A DNA stretch of 64,000 bases from Psococerastis gibbosa (Eukaryota > Arthropoda > Insecta > Psocodea > Psocidae): positions 29,472,770 to 29,536,769 of the forward strand of contig OZ020484.1 of the NCBI GenBank assembly GCA_963971405.1. The letters are read 5' to 3'. The notes beneath the pieces were generated by a model. The model saw only the letters and a list, made by a program, of their open reading frames with translations, was not told the DNA's origin and ran no database searches. Each line of letters starts with the position of its first letter. Position 1 is the first letter of the stretch. Both the position numbers and the translations under genes were made by a program. Below, in pieces: positions 20,583 through 31,663 of this stretch.

Positions 20583-23500
20583 GTAAGATTGCATTTTGTT
20601 TGAAGCTGTGGTGAAAGGAGGTCATGAGGAACTCCACCGTATCGATTTTAGGGGTGGGGTGCATTAGGGTGTTGACCTGACAGTCTAGACCGAGATATTG
20701 AAACGCAATTAGGTCAGTGTAACTGGGACACTTCCGCCTGCTCTGTTTATTGTGGATGCACTTGCAGTTCGCCCCCAACCAGGTTTGAGAAAGGATCAAC
20801 TCACAGCATGTAAGTAGACCTAGGACCAAGGTACCCGTAACATAAGAACTTATCTAATGTAAATAAAATAATAATGATCGTAATCAATGTAGGGATGGCA
20901 TCCTCATGGAGTAAGACCAGTCTAAGCTCTTACTGGACTTCAGCAATTGCGCTTGTTCAACAAGTTATCTCGTTCCCTAGAAGATTCCTATATTATTTAT
21001 CTAACTTCGGGAAAGGAGTGGTGGCAATGCTCCAGGAGTGTTGTCCTGAGTCCGTAATCGAGTTCATGGAGTGTGAGAACTTGTTGTAGTCTTGTAGTAT
21101 GGTGTTCCAGGTTTTTTTTGCAGTTATAACGGTAGTTACGCATGATTCTGTACTTTAATTTTCCAAAAACTCAGTGGGAATTTAGCCTTAGTAATCAGGA
21201 GCCCTTGGCAGCCAAGTGATTTTTTTCTAATTGGGCTACATTCTTAGTATATTGTACGCACTTTGCCTAGTTGGCCTATTGTGACCCATAGAGAATATGT
21301 CTACAATACATATTACTACTATTATTCCTCAGAGGGGATTTGCTTTCTTTGGTTGCACTTTCTTGGTTGAGGTATGCTCGACTAAGTCCTTATTAATTTG
21401 TTACTTAAATGTACAATAATGGAAAAAATTATATTAAATTCAATGGACGCGCTGCACTTCTGGGCATCCGCGCTCATGTTGTTATCAACCCTCAGAGTGA
21501 TCTGATAAAAGGGGTTGACTTAAAGTACACAATCCCGAGAGGTATTACCCTAACCCTCTCGTCTTTGCCAAGCCGGTGTTGCAGCCTTCATCGGGCAGGT
21601 CATTCAAAGGAGGATCAGTTAATGGTGGAATTTCATCAGCCTGTACATACAATAGTTCAATGAGAAACATTACTAAGTTCTTTCACCCTGAAACATGTGC
21701 CTAGTTATTATAATTATGTATTATAATAATATGGTAGTTTAGTTCTCGGTTTGGTTTATCCAGGGAAAATGTTTGGAAGTACAAGTTCGGAACTGAGTAT
21801 ATTTTCTTGCACTGATGTAGGCAATTTAAAACATAAACGTTGAAATTGTAAAGACTAAAACATACTTCAGGTGGTCCAATGGCCTCCCCATTGGGAAATT
21901 GTTTGGAAATATAGGAGTAAAATAGTACTTTTTTTAATATTTTAATATGTCGTATCTTGTTCATGGCTGAATGTTTTCAAAGCCAAAAAAAAAAAAAATA
22001 TGTCGTATCTATGTATTTTCAGGATGTAATTTTATGTTATACTGATGGAAAAATAGGTACTTGTTCGGGAGCCAGGCTAACAATTAAAATGTGCGAAAAG
22101 GTTTTTCATATCAGAAATAAAATTTAACTATTTTTAACTAACCAAAATAACCCTTCCCCGTAAAGGCTTGCCACCGGTTTAACGCACAAAATATTGCACC
22201 CGACCTTTGGTACCTGGGATCTATAAACACATATTTTTTTACATAATGTATGTGCATGTGTGTACCAAAGTTTGCACCAAAAAAACTAGGACAGAAGAAA
22301 CGAAAATTTAACTTCATCTCTGAACGGGGATTAATTTGGGCGAGGCAGAGTGGGTGGGGTGGAAGAGAGGATGTGGAGCAGGGCAACGGGTCCCATTGCA
22401 TCTTCCTTGCCAGTGACCTAATTTCCCTATTATACCCCACTTATTCTCATGACGTCAGCAAAGTTCCAGCGCTGGGATGCTTTGTTCTGGAATGGTTTAC
22501 TTTTCATGCTGGGTTTCTCCTCTCGGGGAGAATGGATTATATTCTGGGAGAGCTTGTGCATCGTACTTTCTATCCGTTTGTGATTAGTCAGTTCCAGATG
22601 TAATGTGGAAACGGCTGCCAAGCGACTTCTGCCGGATTCCTCGGAATTCCCCGGAATTTGTAAAATGTTGGTAACCTTTTATTATATGATTTTTTTAGGT
22701 CATGTCTATGTCTATCATGGCATTGATCTATATAGGCTATATATGTCCATGGCCCTGGTTTCTAACCTCACCTGGTTATTTATTTGTAATTTTAAATTGC
22801 AGCCGATAAAAAATACCCATCAGCTTCGGCTTCAACCATCAGAAATTGGCATGATTTCCTTAAATTGGCACACAAATAACTGAGTACATAAATATACCCC
22901 CAAAATCCACAGGAAAACCTCAAAAATTGTTGATCCTGGAAAATTCTCGGAATAGAATCATTTCCCACGGAATTCTGAGGTAAAGCACGGAATGTGGCAG
23001 CCCTGTTTGGGAATGGCTGGCCCATTTTTTCAAATTTGCGTACCTGACTACCTGTATTCATGTAGTTTTAGTTCGGTGACAGAGGCCTTAGCCCATTGCA
23101 CAGCTTAAACAAGTACCCTGGAGTACATTTGTAGATTAATTGACACTTTCCTCCCAGGTAAGTACGTCATCTCGCGAAACAAGCTCCTCCGAGCAGAGGC
23201 CCTTCCTTAAATAAATAAATAAATAGTGACTTTTTTTGTTCTATTACTAAGCCAACCTAGCGGAGTTAGGGCTATAAAGCCCTCTCTTACACTCAACTAG
23301 TAAGACCCGGGGCCGCCTATTTTATATGCACTCCGAAGCATGGGCAGAAAAGATAGCCAGTATGGGACTCGAACCAACAACCTTTCGGGTGAAAGTCGTA
23401 GTCTGTACCACTAATCTACATGTTCAGACATCCGTGAGGATTAGGGAAAGCGAAGCATGTCTCAGCTTTGTTAATGAGGGAAATTGACAAAGTATGTTTG

Positions 23501-24302
23501 TGCTCAGCCGTCTCATCCTGCTGGCGATACCATATGCACTTAGTGGCACTCAGGTTGTTGAGTCTGTTCATGTTCAATGTCATGCATTCCGTAGTCTTCT
23601 ACTGGGTTCCTCATGAACAGTTTAGAGTGCCTAAATTCCGAATACTCTCAGTTTTGTTAAAAATTCGTTCTGTAGTCGTTTTTGTAGTGTTTTTACAATT
23701 GCTTGGCATACAGGCAGAACTAGTTCGTTAACCTATAAAAAAAAAGGTCTCTGAGCCTGCTTAGCTACTCAGTCCGCTCCTTTTGCGTACCTGTAAGTTT
23801 TGACGTAAAGAAAAAAAACAATTACCACTGAGAACTATTACTGACATCCAGCAGAATTCAGTTGTGTTGGTGTGAATTCGGCAACCATTCATGAACGCTT
23901 CCTATGAAGTGTGGAAAAGATTATTAACAGTTTAATATGGAAAAGGGAATCCAGAAAAATCTGGACTGAGCGGAATGTTTTTCTATTCTCTTTTGTCCAG
24001 ACTAAGTTGCCTCTTCAAACTAGGTCAATTTAATGTTAAAACCTGTGTGCAAACTCCTCTGAGATTGTGTTGAACGCAATACTACATATTATTAGGCCTT
24101 ACTGTGATTGGAGAATGTGTCTTCCCGCCAAAAATATTCCGTTTGAATGGAGTGGTGTACTGTCGTATCTATCCCAATGTATTTGCTTGGTTGGGTGGAA
24201 TCCAAAACGTAAGTTGTCCATCACCGTACTGACTTTTTTTCATATGCTTTTTGTGAAGTTAGCTAATCTGAATGTTTAAATAAAATTATTCCCTGTTTTC
24301 AG
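20583..24302. other. Intergenic or intronic stretch, no gene supported
   Basis: The open frames here (for example 20874-21089 and 22250-22603) show no recognisable family, no splice-consistent partners and mixed codon use. A reversed tRNA-SINE sits at 23239-23424. I see nothing else. Confidence 0.45.
23239..23424 (-). repeat. tRNA-derived SINE (CTTTCACCCGAAAGG family), reversed
   Basis: Reverse strand shows a tRNA-like head with a CGACTTTCACCCGAAAGG anticodon-arm region, GGTTGTTGGTTCGAGTCC B box, and a body ending AGAGGGCTTTATAGCCCTAA, CTCCGCTAGGTTGGCTTAGT. The same family is at 26118-26310, 51722-51862 and 59880-60025, with a fragment at 53300-53352. Confidence 0.7.
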
Positions 24303-24328
24303 TTAAAGAATAAAGACTTTGCACCCAA

Positions 24329-26478
24329 ATGGAATGCCCACCTGAAGAACTAGAGTCACCCTCGCGTGGGGATCCTTTCAAGGTGGTAGACCACACGCGG
24401 GAGAAGAGGTTCGGGGTTGTCGCATCTGATCTGCAAGACTTGCGAGTGCGTGCGTGCCAAAAACTGGGAATCCCTAAAGACGTGCCCGTACGTGTTGTGT
24501 TGGAAATGGACGGCACTGAAGTCGAAGATGATGATTACTTCAGCACCCTGGAACTTAATACGCCGCTGATGATACTGGCTGGAGACGAGCGCTGGCTATC
24601 ACCTGGAAAATTTTCAAAGTGAGTTCTTGGGAAAGCCTTATTGAATTGATGGGGGCAGAGAAATCGTCTCCAGATGGTTATGCAAATTGACATGTATAGT
24701 TTTATTTTTTATATTGTATCATAAAAAGGTTAAATCGCATACAAACAATTTAATCAATGTATCCGATTAACCTCTTCAATCGCCTCACTAAATCACCTAA
24801 TAGGTACTTGTGTCGAGTTGCGGTGTAGATGCTCGCGAGAGTACAAGCACGCTACCACCTAGCCAACGAAGTCGTAGTAATTCTAGGCGTTGGTTTACGT
24901 TATGAAGTTTTAAAGGGTAGAAACTATGAATTGTAGCATTATGTGCAATAAAGCAATAATACTGAAATTAAACTTACCTAGGTTGATGAGGCAATAACGT
25001 TTTAACCGAAATTAGAGGATCTGGAAATATCTGGACTTGGCGGGGTACTATGCCTTGTCGGGACGTCGCCTTAAATGCTAGGCCACAAGCCCGCTCTGTA
25101 CTGTACTACTAGATTTTCTAATTTAGGTTCCGTAGAAACTAGTCTTTACTAAAATTGAAAATGAAAAACAATAATGGAAGCTGAGCAGTAGGTTGACTAC
25201 GTAAATTTAGCCATATTTTATTGCAGAGCTATGACAGGACCAGATTCATATTCTTACTTTAAAAATTCATGTGACTCATTAAGAGAAAACCAGACACCTA
25301 ACCGTCTAGTTTTTGTAAAAAACACAATTTCGTAGGAAATATCGAACGTAGGAACTATCAGTGAGATGACACATTGTACCTTAGAAGACATTTTCCTCCC
25401 AATTTCGATGCTGAGTACCCGTAGGTAACAGTCATCACCAAAAGCCACCAATTCGGCTAGACGTGGGATTTTCAGCAGTTTCACTTTTCTTCTGGGGCAT
25501 GCGACGTCACTGATGATATACCCAATGTATTTTGGCAAGACATTAATAATAGAGGTATTATAATAATTTCGGATTGTCAAGGTATCGAATCCTGGTGGAT
25601 GAAACTGACGGCGATGGAGTCAGACCACGACATCTGGAAGGATTGGTCGACAGACTGCACACTGACCTCTCGTCAATCACTCTCCTCGGTGGAAAGGAGC
25701 TCGAGCTTCTAGCTGATATGGATCCCAACAGTCTCTCCGATATGCTTCCTGACAAGTAGGCACTGCTATTGTTTCGGTGAAATATAGTAAATGCTTCAGG
25801 GACGACCGCTGAAACTAAAAACTGATCTCCGCGAATTCGGAGTCTGTAAAGGGTAGAGCGTCGTTCATAATTATTTGAGGAGTTTTTTTTTTGTGTGGGC
25901 GAAAACCCATCAACGTCTAGAGCCAGAGAAAAATGAAAATTAATATGCCCCACAGTAGGCTGCTACTGCGGAAGTTAGTAAACAAAGGTAATAGCAACCT
26001 GGCCTGGCACCCCTGGGTCACCTCAAAGTAGCTTGGTTTATAGTTTTTATTTAATTTAATACTTTTTATGAATTATAATTTATTAATTAGGCCTCATTGC
26101 TTCTTACTGTATATTACAGGACCTGTAGGATAGTGGTAAAGACTCCGACTTTCACCCGAAAGGTTGTTGGTTCGAGTCCTTCACTTCCTACATTTTCTGG
26201 ACATGCTTCGGAGGGTATGTAAAGCAGGCGGTCCTGGGCCTTCCTAGTTGAGTGTAAGAGAGGGCTTTATAGCCCTAACTCCGCTAGGTTGGCTTAGTAA
26301 TAGAACAAAAGTCAATATTTATTTTATTTTATATTATAGGTCGTTCCTGGAGTCGTTGAAAGAAGCAAGCAATCGGTTTTTGTCTGAGAAGCGACAAGCT
26401 CGAGATGCGATGGATTTGCTCAAATTATATCACGGCCGACATGTTACTGCTGAGCCGAAAGGGAACACATCTGTATGA
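24329..26478 (+). CDS. Drep1: ICAD/DFF45-like protein (CIDE-N domain), short form, 3 coding exons
   Basis: Exons 24329-24618, 25582-25755 and 26340-26478, all in phase, giving 200 residues. Residues about 16-92 form a CIDE-N domain (FKVVDHTREKRFGVVA, DLRVRACQKLG, VLEMDGTEVEDDDYF, ILAGDERW). Residues 103-106 are DETD followed by G, matching the first caspase-3 site of vertebrate ICAD (DETD). The middle part (LHTDLSSITLLGGKELELLA, then FLESLKEASNRFL...AMDLLKLYH) parallels the central ICAD region. ICAD chaperones and inhibits the apoptotic nuclease CAD until caspases cut it. The C-terminal region after the second caspase site of vertebrate DFF45 (331 residues) is absent. A 5'UTR exon probably precedes 24303, where a TTTTCAG acceptor lies. 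The acceptor at 25581 has a weak pyrimidine tract. Confidence 0.82.
24745..24895 (-). repeat. tRNA-like SINE, GGTAGC-headed family, reversed
   Basis: Contains TGTATCCGATTAACCTCTTC, AATCGCCTCACTAAATCACC and, reversed, GGCTAGGTGGTAGCGTGC. In intron 1 of the ICAD-like gene. Confidence 0.5.
24975..25115 (-). repeat. tRNA-derived SINE, reversed
   Basis: Reverse copy of the 19391-19500 family: GAGGCAATAACGTTTTAACC, CGAAATTAGAGGATCTGG and GGACTTGGCGGGGTACTATG, then TAGGCCACAAGC. In the ICAD-like gene intron. Confidence 0.5.
26118..26310 (+). repeat. tRNA-derived SINE abutting the ICAD-like last exon
   Basis: Full-length-looking copy: GGACCTGTAGGATAGTGGTA head, GGTTGTTGGTTCGAGTCC B box, and the body ending GGTTGGCTTAGTAATAGAAC. 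Its 3' end is about 30 bp from the acceptor of the final ICAD-like exon (26340), so the T-rich tail after the SINE supplies the polypyrimidine tract. Confidence 0.7.
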
Positions 26479-26526
26479 GCGACCCGCAAGGTATTTTAAC
26501 AGAAAATCAGAGGGAGAAAAGTGAAA

Positions 26527-26532
26527 AATAAA
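26527..26532 (+). terminator. Poly(A) signal AATAAA of the ICAD-like gene
   Basis: AATAAA about 49 bp after the TGA at 26476-26478, in an AT-rich context. Confidence 0.5.
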
Positions 26533-26643
26533 ATATCTCATGTACTATTAATCGTAGAGCAGTGGGTTGAAAAGTAGGTGAAGCAGAGTCCCAGGGGCCT
26601 GGCGGCATGCAAGCCTCTTTGCCATTTACTTACTTTTTTTTTA

Positions 26644-27018
26644 GAGTGTACGTCCCGTAGGAAATTGGCAGCCCGAAATTTAATACATCTAATTTTTTAT
26701 ACAATTAACTAAGCAAGTTATTAAAGATTTGGCTCATTTAAGTTGTAGAAACTACTGCATGCATCTTATAGTATAATCGGGTATTATTTATTTTTGGTTT
26801 TGTAGTTTTTTCATTCTATTTTAGGTGAAGTTTTAGCCTTCAATAATTTTTATGAGGCAACTACGGTACCAAAAATTAAAACTCCCTATTATATGATGCA
26901 TGAAGTAGTTTTGTACAACCTAAATGAGCCAAATCTTTAATAACTTTTTTAGTTAATTAAATAAAAAAATTAGAAGTATTAAATTTCGGGCTGCCAATTT
27001 CCTACGGGACGTACACTC
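26644..27018. mobile_element. 375-bp palindromic MITE
   Basis: Ends GAGTGTACGTCCCGTAGGAA and its exact reverse complement; arms of about 130 bp with matching AAATTGGCAGCCCGAAATTT and AAAGATTTGGCTCATTTA blocks. The interior has no ORF. An obvious target-site duplication is not visible. Confidence 0.8.
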
Positions 27019-30000
27019 AGTGGTTTTTGTAATATTACAAGTTAGCGTTGTTTAGTCATTAATATTCATCGTGACAAACATTACGTGGAACTAACCTTTA
27101 CTATATTTAGAACCGGTTCGGGCCCCCCCCCCCCCCCCGGACCAAATATCCTTATGATGAACTTGGCAGCCCAATGCGGAAAATACTTCACATTATTAGG
27201 ATGAACATGGGTCTATACTATTGTAGGTCCAAAAACGCCATTATATTTGGGTAGTAATTAGTATTAATACTAAGCAGTTATATAAAAAACTAAATTGACT
27301 ATTGATGACGCACGCGATCGCAGCCTCACCTTCACTTTCTAGTTATCTGAGCCGTTTTTTGGCCACACGTCATATATCGAAATGTAGAGGAGCATTTCTG
27401 GTCATTTAACGGCTATTTTGACGGCTGTACAATCGATATTGCCTGTGAAAATCGACGTTGTACAAAAGCACGCTAAAATTTAATTTAATTTTTATTTACT
27501 GAATAATTAAATTTAGGAGGCCTAAATATTGTCTTATTGGACCTATAGCCAGGTATATTGTGTAGGTACTACTAGTTGTAAATTATTATATTGTAAATGC
27601 CATTTATTTTTTTAGTCTGTCTGCTCACAACTGTCCAGAAAAAAAGGACAATCAACAATCCAACGGCACCTTACGACATACCTTTGTGACTTAATTCATG
27701 GCACCATTTCTGCGAATCTCAACTGCCCACATTACTTATAAGATTATTTGTACCGTATTTAAATGTATATTTTTACTTATCGTAGAAACAAACAGTAAGC
27801 ACTAACAGTAGTATAGAAATTGAATTTTACTCGTGTGTACTTGTGTGTACTTTACTAATGTAAACTAGGATAGTCAATATTGATATTGTGAGCAAAAACC
27901 TGTTGTAAAGACTCGTCTATAAACTTTCGTACGCTTAAATCATACCCCACGATAACGTGTGAAAAATTATTTTTATTTCCTGGCAACAGGAAAAACGACG
28001 AACATAAGGTAAGCATCGTCTGAATTTCATAACTTGTGACCATCCAGGGGTTTTCTAACCCGTATTTAACACTACTAACTTTCTCTGTCTTGCAGTCATT
28101 GGAGACAGGATGTTGGGCTGGGCTGGGCCGGGTACGTTAACTTTAAATTTGGGTGATTATTTACAAATTCATAAATGTACCCAAGTTTATTTATTATTAG
28201 CTGTGGGTGTAATTGTAATATTTTTTTTTTTAGTCAATTTGGTCACTTTTGGAGTCGAAAACCTGGTATTTTTCTCTTATGGTAAGCTTATGTATTTAAG
28301 TGTCATCTTAAACGGACTGTAAGAGTTGCCTACAGTATGTTCCCTATGGGGTTAGAATATGAGACTCCCCCGCAGCTATGAAATTTAGACTACATCATTC
28401 ATTGCTTGTAATATGTACGATATGCAGTACTCATGCATTCGTTATTATTTAGAACAGGTTAGCACATACACCTAATTGTATGTATGGCATGTATTGGCAT
28501 CGTACAAACGGACGCCTTGTGTTCACGATTAGCTTATCTACAGGAGAATGTCACGTTTTGTTTTCGGGTACGGGTACGACAAGTAATAAACTCGCCTAAT
28601 GCGGCCGTGATGGACACAAGGTTGCAATTATTACTCCTTGCCATGCCATTACTAGTGATTGGTTGTGATCCTTGTATTTTCCGTAATTACACTTAACCTG
28701 CACAAGTAGGCCTACTGTATAACGAAGCAACTTGTCTGAAACTTAAAATCAAATCGAGGCCTCAACGCCAAATTAGAGTATTATCTGCCAGTAAATTATT
28801 CTTTATCAGGCCTACTTTCAAGTCTCTCGGCGGCTTTATCTTTCTGGCGCTGGGGAATAGAAAGCCGGGAGATATAGGGCAATTATACGCCTACACAATG
28901 GAATATCAAATTAATTTGTCCACTTGAATTTATCGTGATGTACCAATGTACCAGACAGTTAAGGCAACGTAATTTCTGTAAAAAAAAAAATAATCAAAAA
29001 AATCTGGTGTGTAAGTTTGCAATGCAAATTTCACTTGAGTTGCTGTTCTGTACTGACGTAAGCAATCATTTTCATAGATTTCTTAACATACCGAATAATA
29101 AATATGTTCATCGGCAGGACTACAGACCAAGGTCGCTGGATGACGTGTGAAAATTCTCGTATCTCCGTTGACCTCTCGAACTCGAAGGTTATCTTAATTA
29201 TTCGTTATTGACAATTGGTTAATTCCACTCGTATTTGAGCTAGCCTACAGGATACTGAAGAATATATAGCGAATTTTAAGATCAAATGCTATATACTACA
29301 CCATAGCGTATAGCAAAACACTGCTCCAGAAACTATTAATGTCTGGACGCGCAAACACTTTTTTCCTTATCGAAACCAGTCAGGTTTGGTAGCCCTTAAA
29401 CTGCAGCCTTCGGCTAGCTGCAACCCGGTTCGCGTCCTGTTTGTAACCGGGGGTTTCACATTGCGGAGTGAGAAAAAGTCTCTCCTCTTTCATGTGGATT
29501 TGACCAAAAATCATCTCTGCTCTCAACTTTTATCTCACAATCTTGGGGTGGGTTCGAATCCCGCCAAGTCCAGATCTTTCTTGACTCCCTAATTTCGGTT
29601 ATAACGAGGTTGCCTCTTGAACCTAAGTAAGTTTAATTACAAAAATTTATAATTAAATAGTTGTATAGCTGTCTAACAATACGATCCTTGTCGAAGATCA
29701 TGGTATATGGAGGATATAGGTCGTATCGGGTGGGCATGTGGTAACACGATGCCCTGGCAAGGCATAGATCGTGGAGTCGAATCCCGCCAAGTAAAGTTTT
29801 TCCTTGATTCTATAATTCCGGTTAGTCTTGCCAGTGCTAGTGTGTGCCCGTCTGATAGGTTTTTTGGCAGTCTCTATCGTGTACATGAACATTGAACATG
29901 GGAGCAGCCATGTTAGATTGTTCACTTTGATAAGTTGCTGCAATTCAGATTCCAGGAAGCACTGCGTTTCTATAAGCTATGCCGATGGCTAAAAAACTAA

Positions 30001-30088
30001 TCACTAACTGGTCTGATAGAAGTAGACAGGAACGTGTGGGTCGGTTGCTGCGTAACTAGCTTACTTTGGCAGACCAAACGCATCAGTT
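27019..30088. other. Intergenic, no gene supported
   Basis: AT-rich sequence with a run of about 17 C at 27123-27139. Open frames such as 28484-28696 have no recognisable domain. Two SINE copies lie at 29520-29640 and 29722-29835. Confidence 0.45.
29520..29835 (+). repeat. Two tandem tRNA-derived SINE copies
   Basis: First copy: TGGGTTCGAATCCCGCCAAG with CTAATTTCGGTTATAACGAG and GTTGCCTCTTGAACCTAAG tail. Second copy: GCATGTGGTAACACGATGCC, GATCGTGGAGTCGAATCCCG. Both are the 19391-19500 family and lie about 80 bp apart in the same orientation. Confidence 0.55.
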
Positions 30089-30093
30089 TTTTT

Positions 30094-30549
30094 GCTTTCC
30101 AATTTATACGTAGTATAAGGAAAGCTTTGTGATGGATGATTTCTACCTTCAGGCATGTTTTAGGTGTTAAATTGAGTAACGAAACCGGACAGTTTGCTTT
30201 CCCCAAAAACTGTTTGGTTTTGTGCAAAAAAATTTTTTGAAAAAATGAAAGCAAATTCACGCTCAAATGCATTGCGTGCCCTGCCATTATTGCTGTGTAG
30301 AAATGTGTTAGTCTGACCTATCTAGAATTCTAGAATTTACCGCACCTCTATCTACAATTGATAAATCGGAAAGCATGTTCGAGTACTAGTGCGATCTAGA
30401 ATTTACGTCACCTCCAGTGACGTCAGGTGGACGACCCCCCCCGTGATATCCCAAATTTAACCACAGGAAAATTATTTACCATGAAATTACAATTACTCAT
30501 TTTATCTACTAATTTTGATAAATTGGAAAGCATGTTCGAGTAAACTCGA
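30094..30549 (+). mobile_element. GTCT-repeat element, internally deleted copy
   Basis: Has both termini of the family (GCTTTCCAATTTATACG at the left, GATAAATTGGAAAGC at the right) but lacks the left-central 350 bp including the GTCT microsatellite. The junction is right after AAGCTTTGTGATGG. Confidence 0.65.
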
Positions 30550-30569
30550 ACTATCGCTTCCAAATAATT

Positions 30570-30712
30570 CAATGAATGTATCCGATTAACCTCTTCAATC
30601 GCCTCACTACGTAACCTAATATTTACTTGTGTCGAGTTACGACACGTCTCTGATTGTGTAGAAACTCGCACAAGTACAAATACGCTACCACCTTAACACC
30701 GAAGTCGCTAGC
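30570..30712 (-). repeat. tRNA-like SINE, GGTAGC-headed family, reversed
   Basis: GAATGTATCCGATTAACCTC, TTCAATCGCCTCACTACG and a reversed GGTGGTAGCGTATTTGTACT head; same family as 24745-24895. Confidence 0.5.
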
Positions 30713-31538
30713 ATCAACCTTCACTCACACTGAACCCTAAAATAACCAAAATTGCTCAAAATATTCATCATTTATTGTACGAAAATATGTCTATTCTTAG
30801 CGTATATAAAGATGTCTAAGCTCGACCATTGAATTGATGTGAGAACGTCATGGGAAGATTTTATTTATCAACTGGCACTGTCTTAAAATTCATGTTTTGT
30901 TGTTGTATGTAGGCTATTCACGAATATTAGTTTCTAATTAACCGGTGACTGCATGAAAACCAACTAATGCAATTAACTACTTCCTAGGACGTTCTCGCAC
31001 GAAATAAGCTTTACTATCAGCATGGAAATAACTTACCATAATAAGGGTACACACCATGTATTGAAGTAGTTAATATTATGCACTACAATATAGTAATAAT
31101 CAAAAGAAATTACCTCTATGTTGCCAAGAGGTTACAAAGTATATGTAACTTTCCATGGAAGCACTATCCCTCCAGTATCAGACAAGTTTTTATCACAATT
31201 ATTTTCAAAACAGGAATGTCATAATTGGAAAGCAACAGTCTATCTTCAATATTTAAAACAATCGTAGGCTGTGCAGCATTTCGCTAAAAGGCAGTCTCAT
31301 AAATCTTACATCAAAATAGTTGCTCAAATGCATCCAGCATATTCAATAACATTATGCCAATGAACCGTAAATGTTACAAGTTATCGCACTTTGTATTTAA
31401 TAATCGGTACACTAATAAATGTTTGTAATTTTTCATAATATATGGGTTTTCTTTCTTCTACAATAGATCATAATAATAGTGATACTTGTTATGGAGGCAC
31501 TTTTTTGCCAAATTCCATACGTTTTTCTCTTGGATCAA

Positions 31539-31544
31539 TTTATT
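31539..31544 (-). terminator. TKT: Poly(A) signal AATAAA downstream of transketolase
   Basis: Minus-strand AATAAA about 120 bp after the stop codon at 31664. No long A tract follows, which argues weakly against a young retrocopy insertion. Confidence 0.4.
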
Positions 31545-31663
31545 GCTATAAATTATTAATGGAAATACTCTAAAAACTGATATGAGATTCGTGCGCTTTT
31601 CTTTTAGAAAAATAAGAATTGAAAGAAAAATTTAGGGCATGTAAACTGAGTGAAAAGTTCACT

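Noticed and set aside
20524-20829. 101-codon minus-strand frame with several cysteines
   Set aside because: No recognisable domain, overlaps the possible plus-strand signal exon, and has no clear splice partners; too little to call.
26123-26200. tRNA gene candidate with a good B box
   Set aside because: No full cloverleaf, and the same head with the same non-tRNA body recurs at several sites, so it is a SINE.
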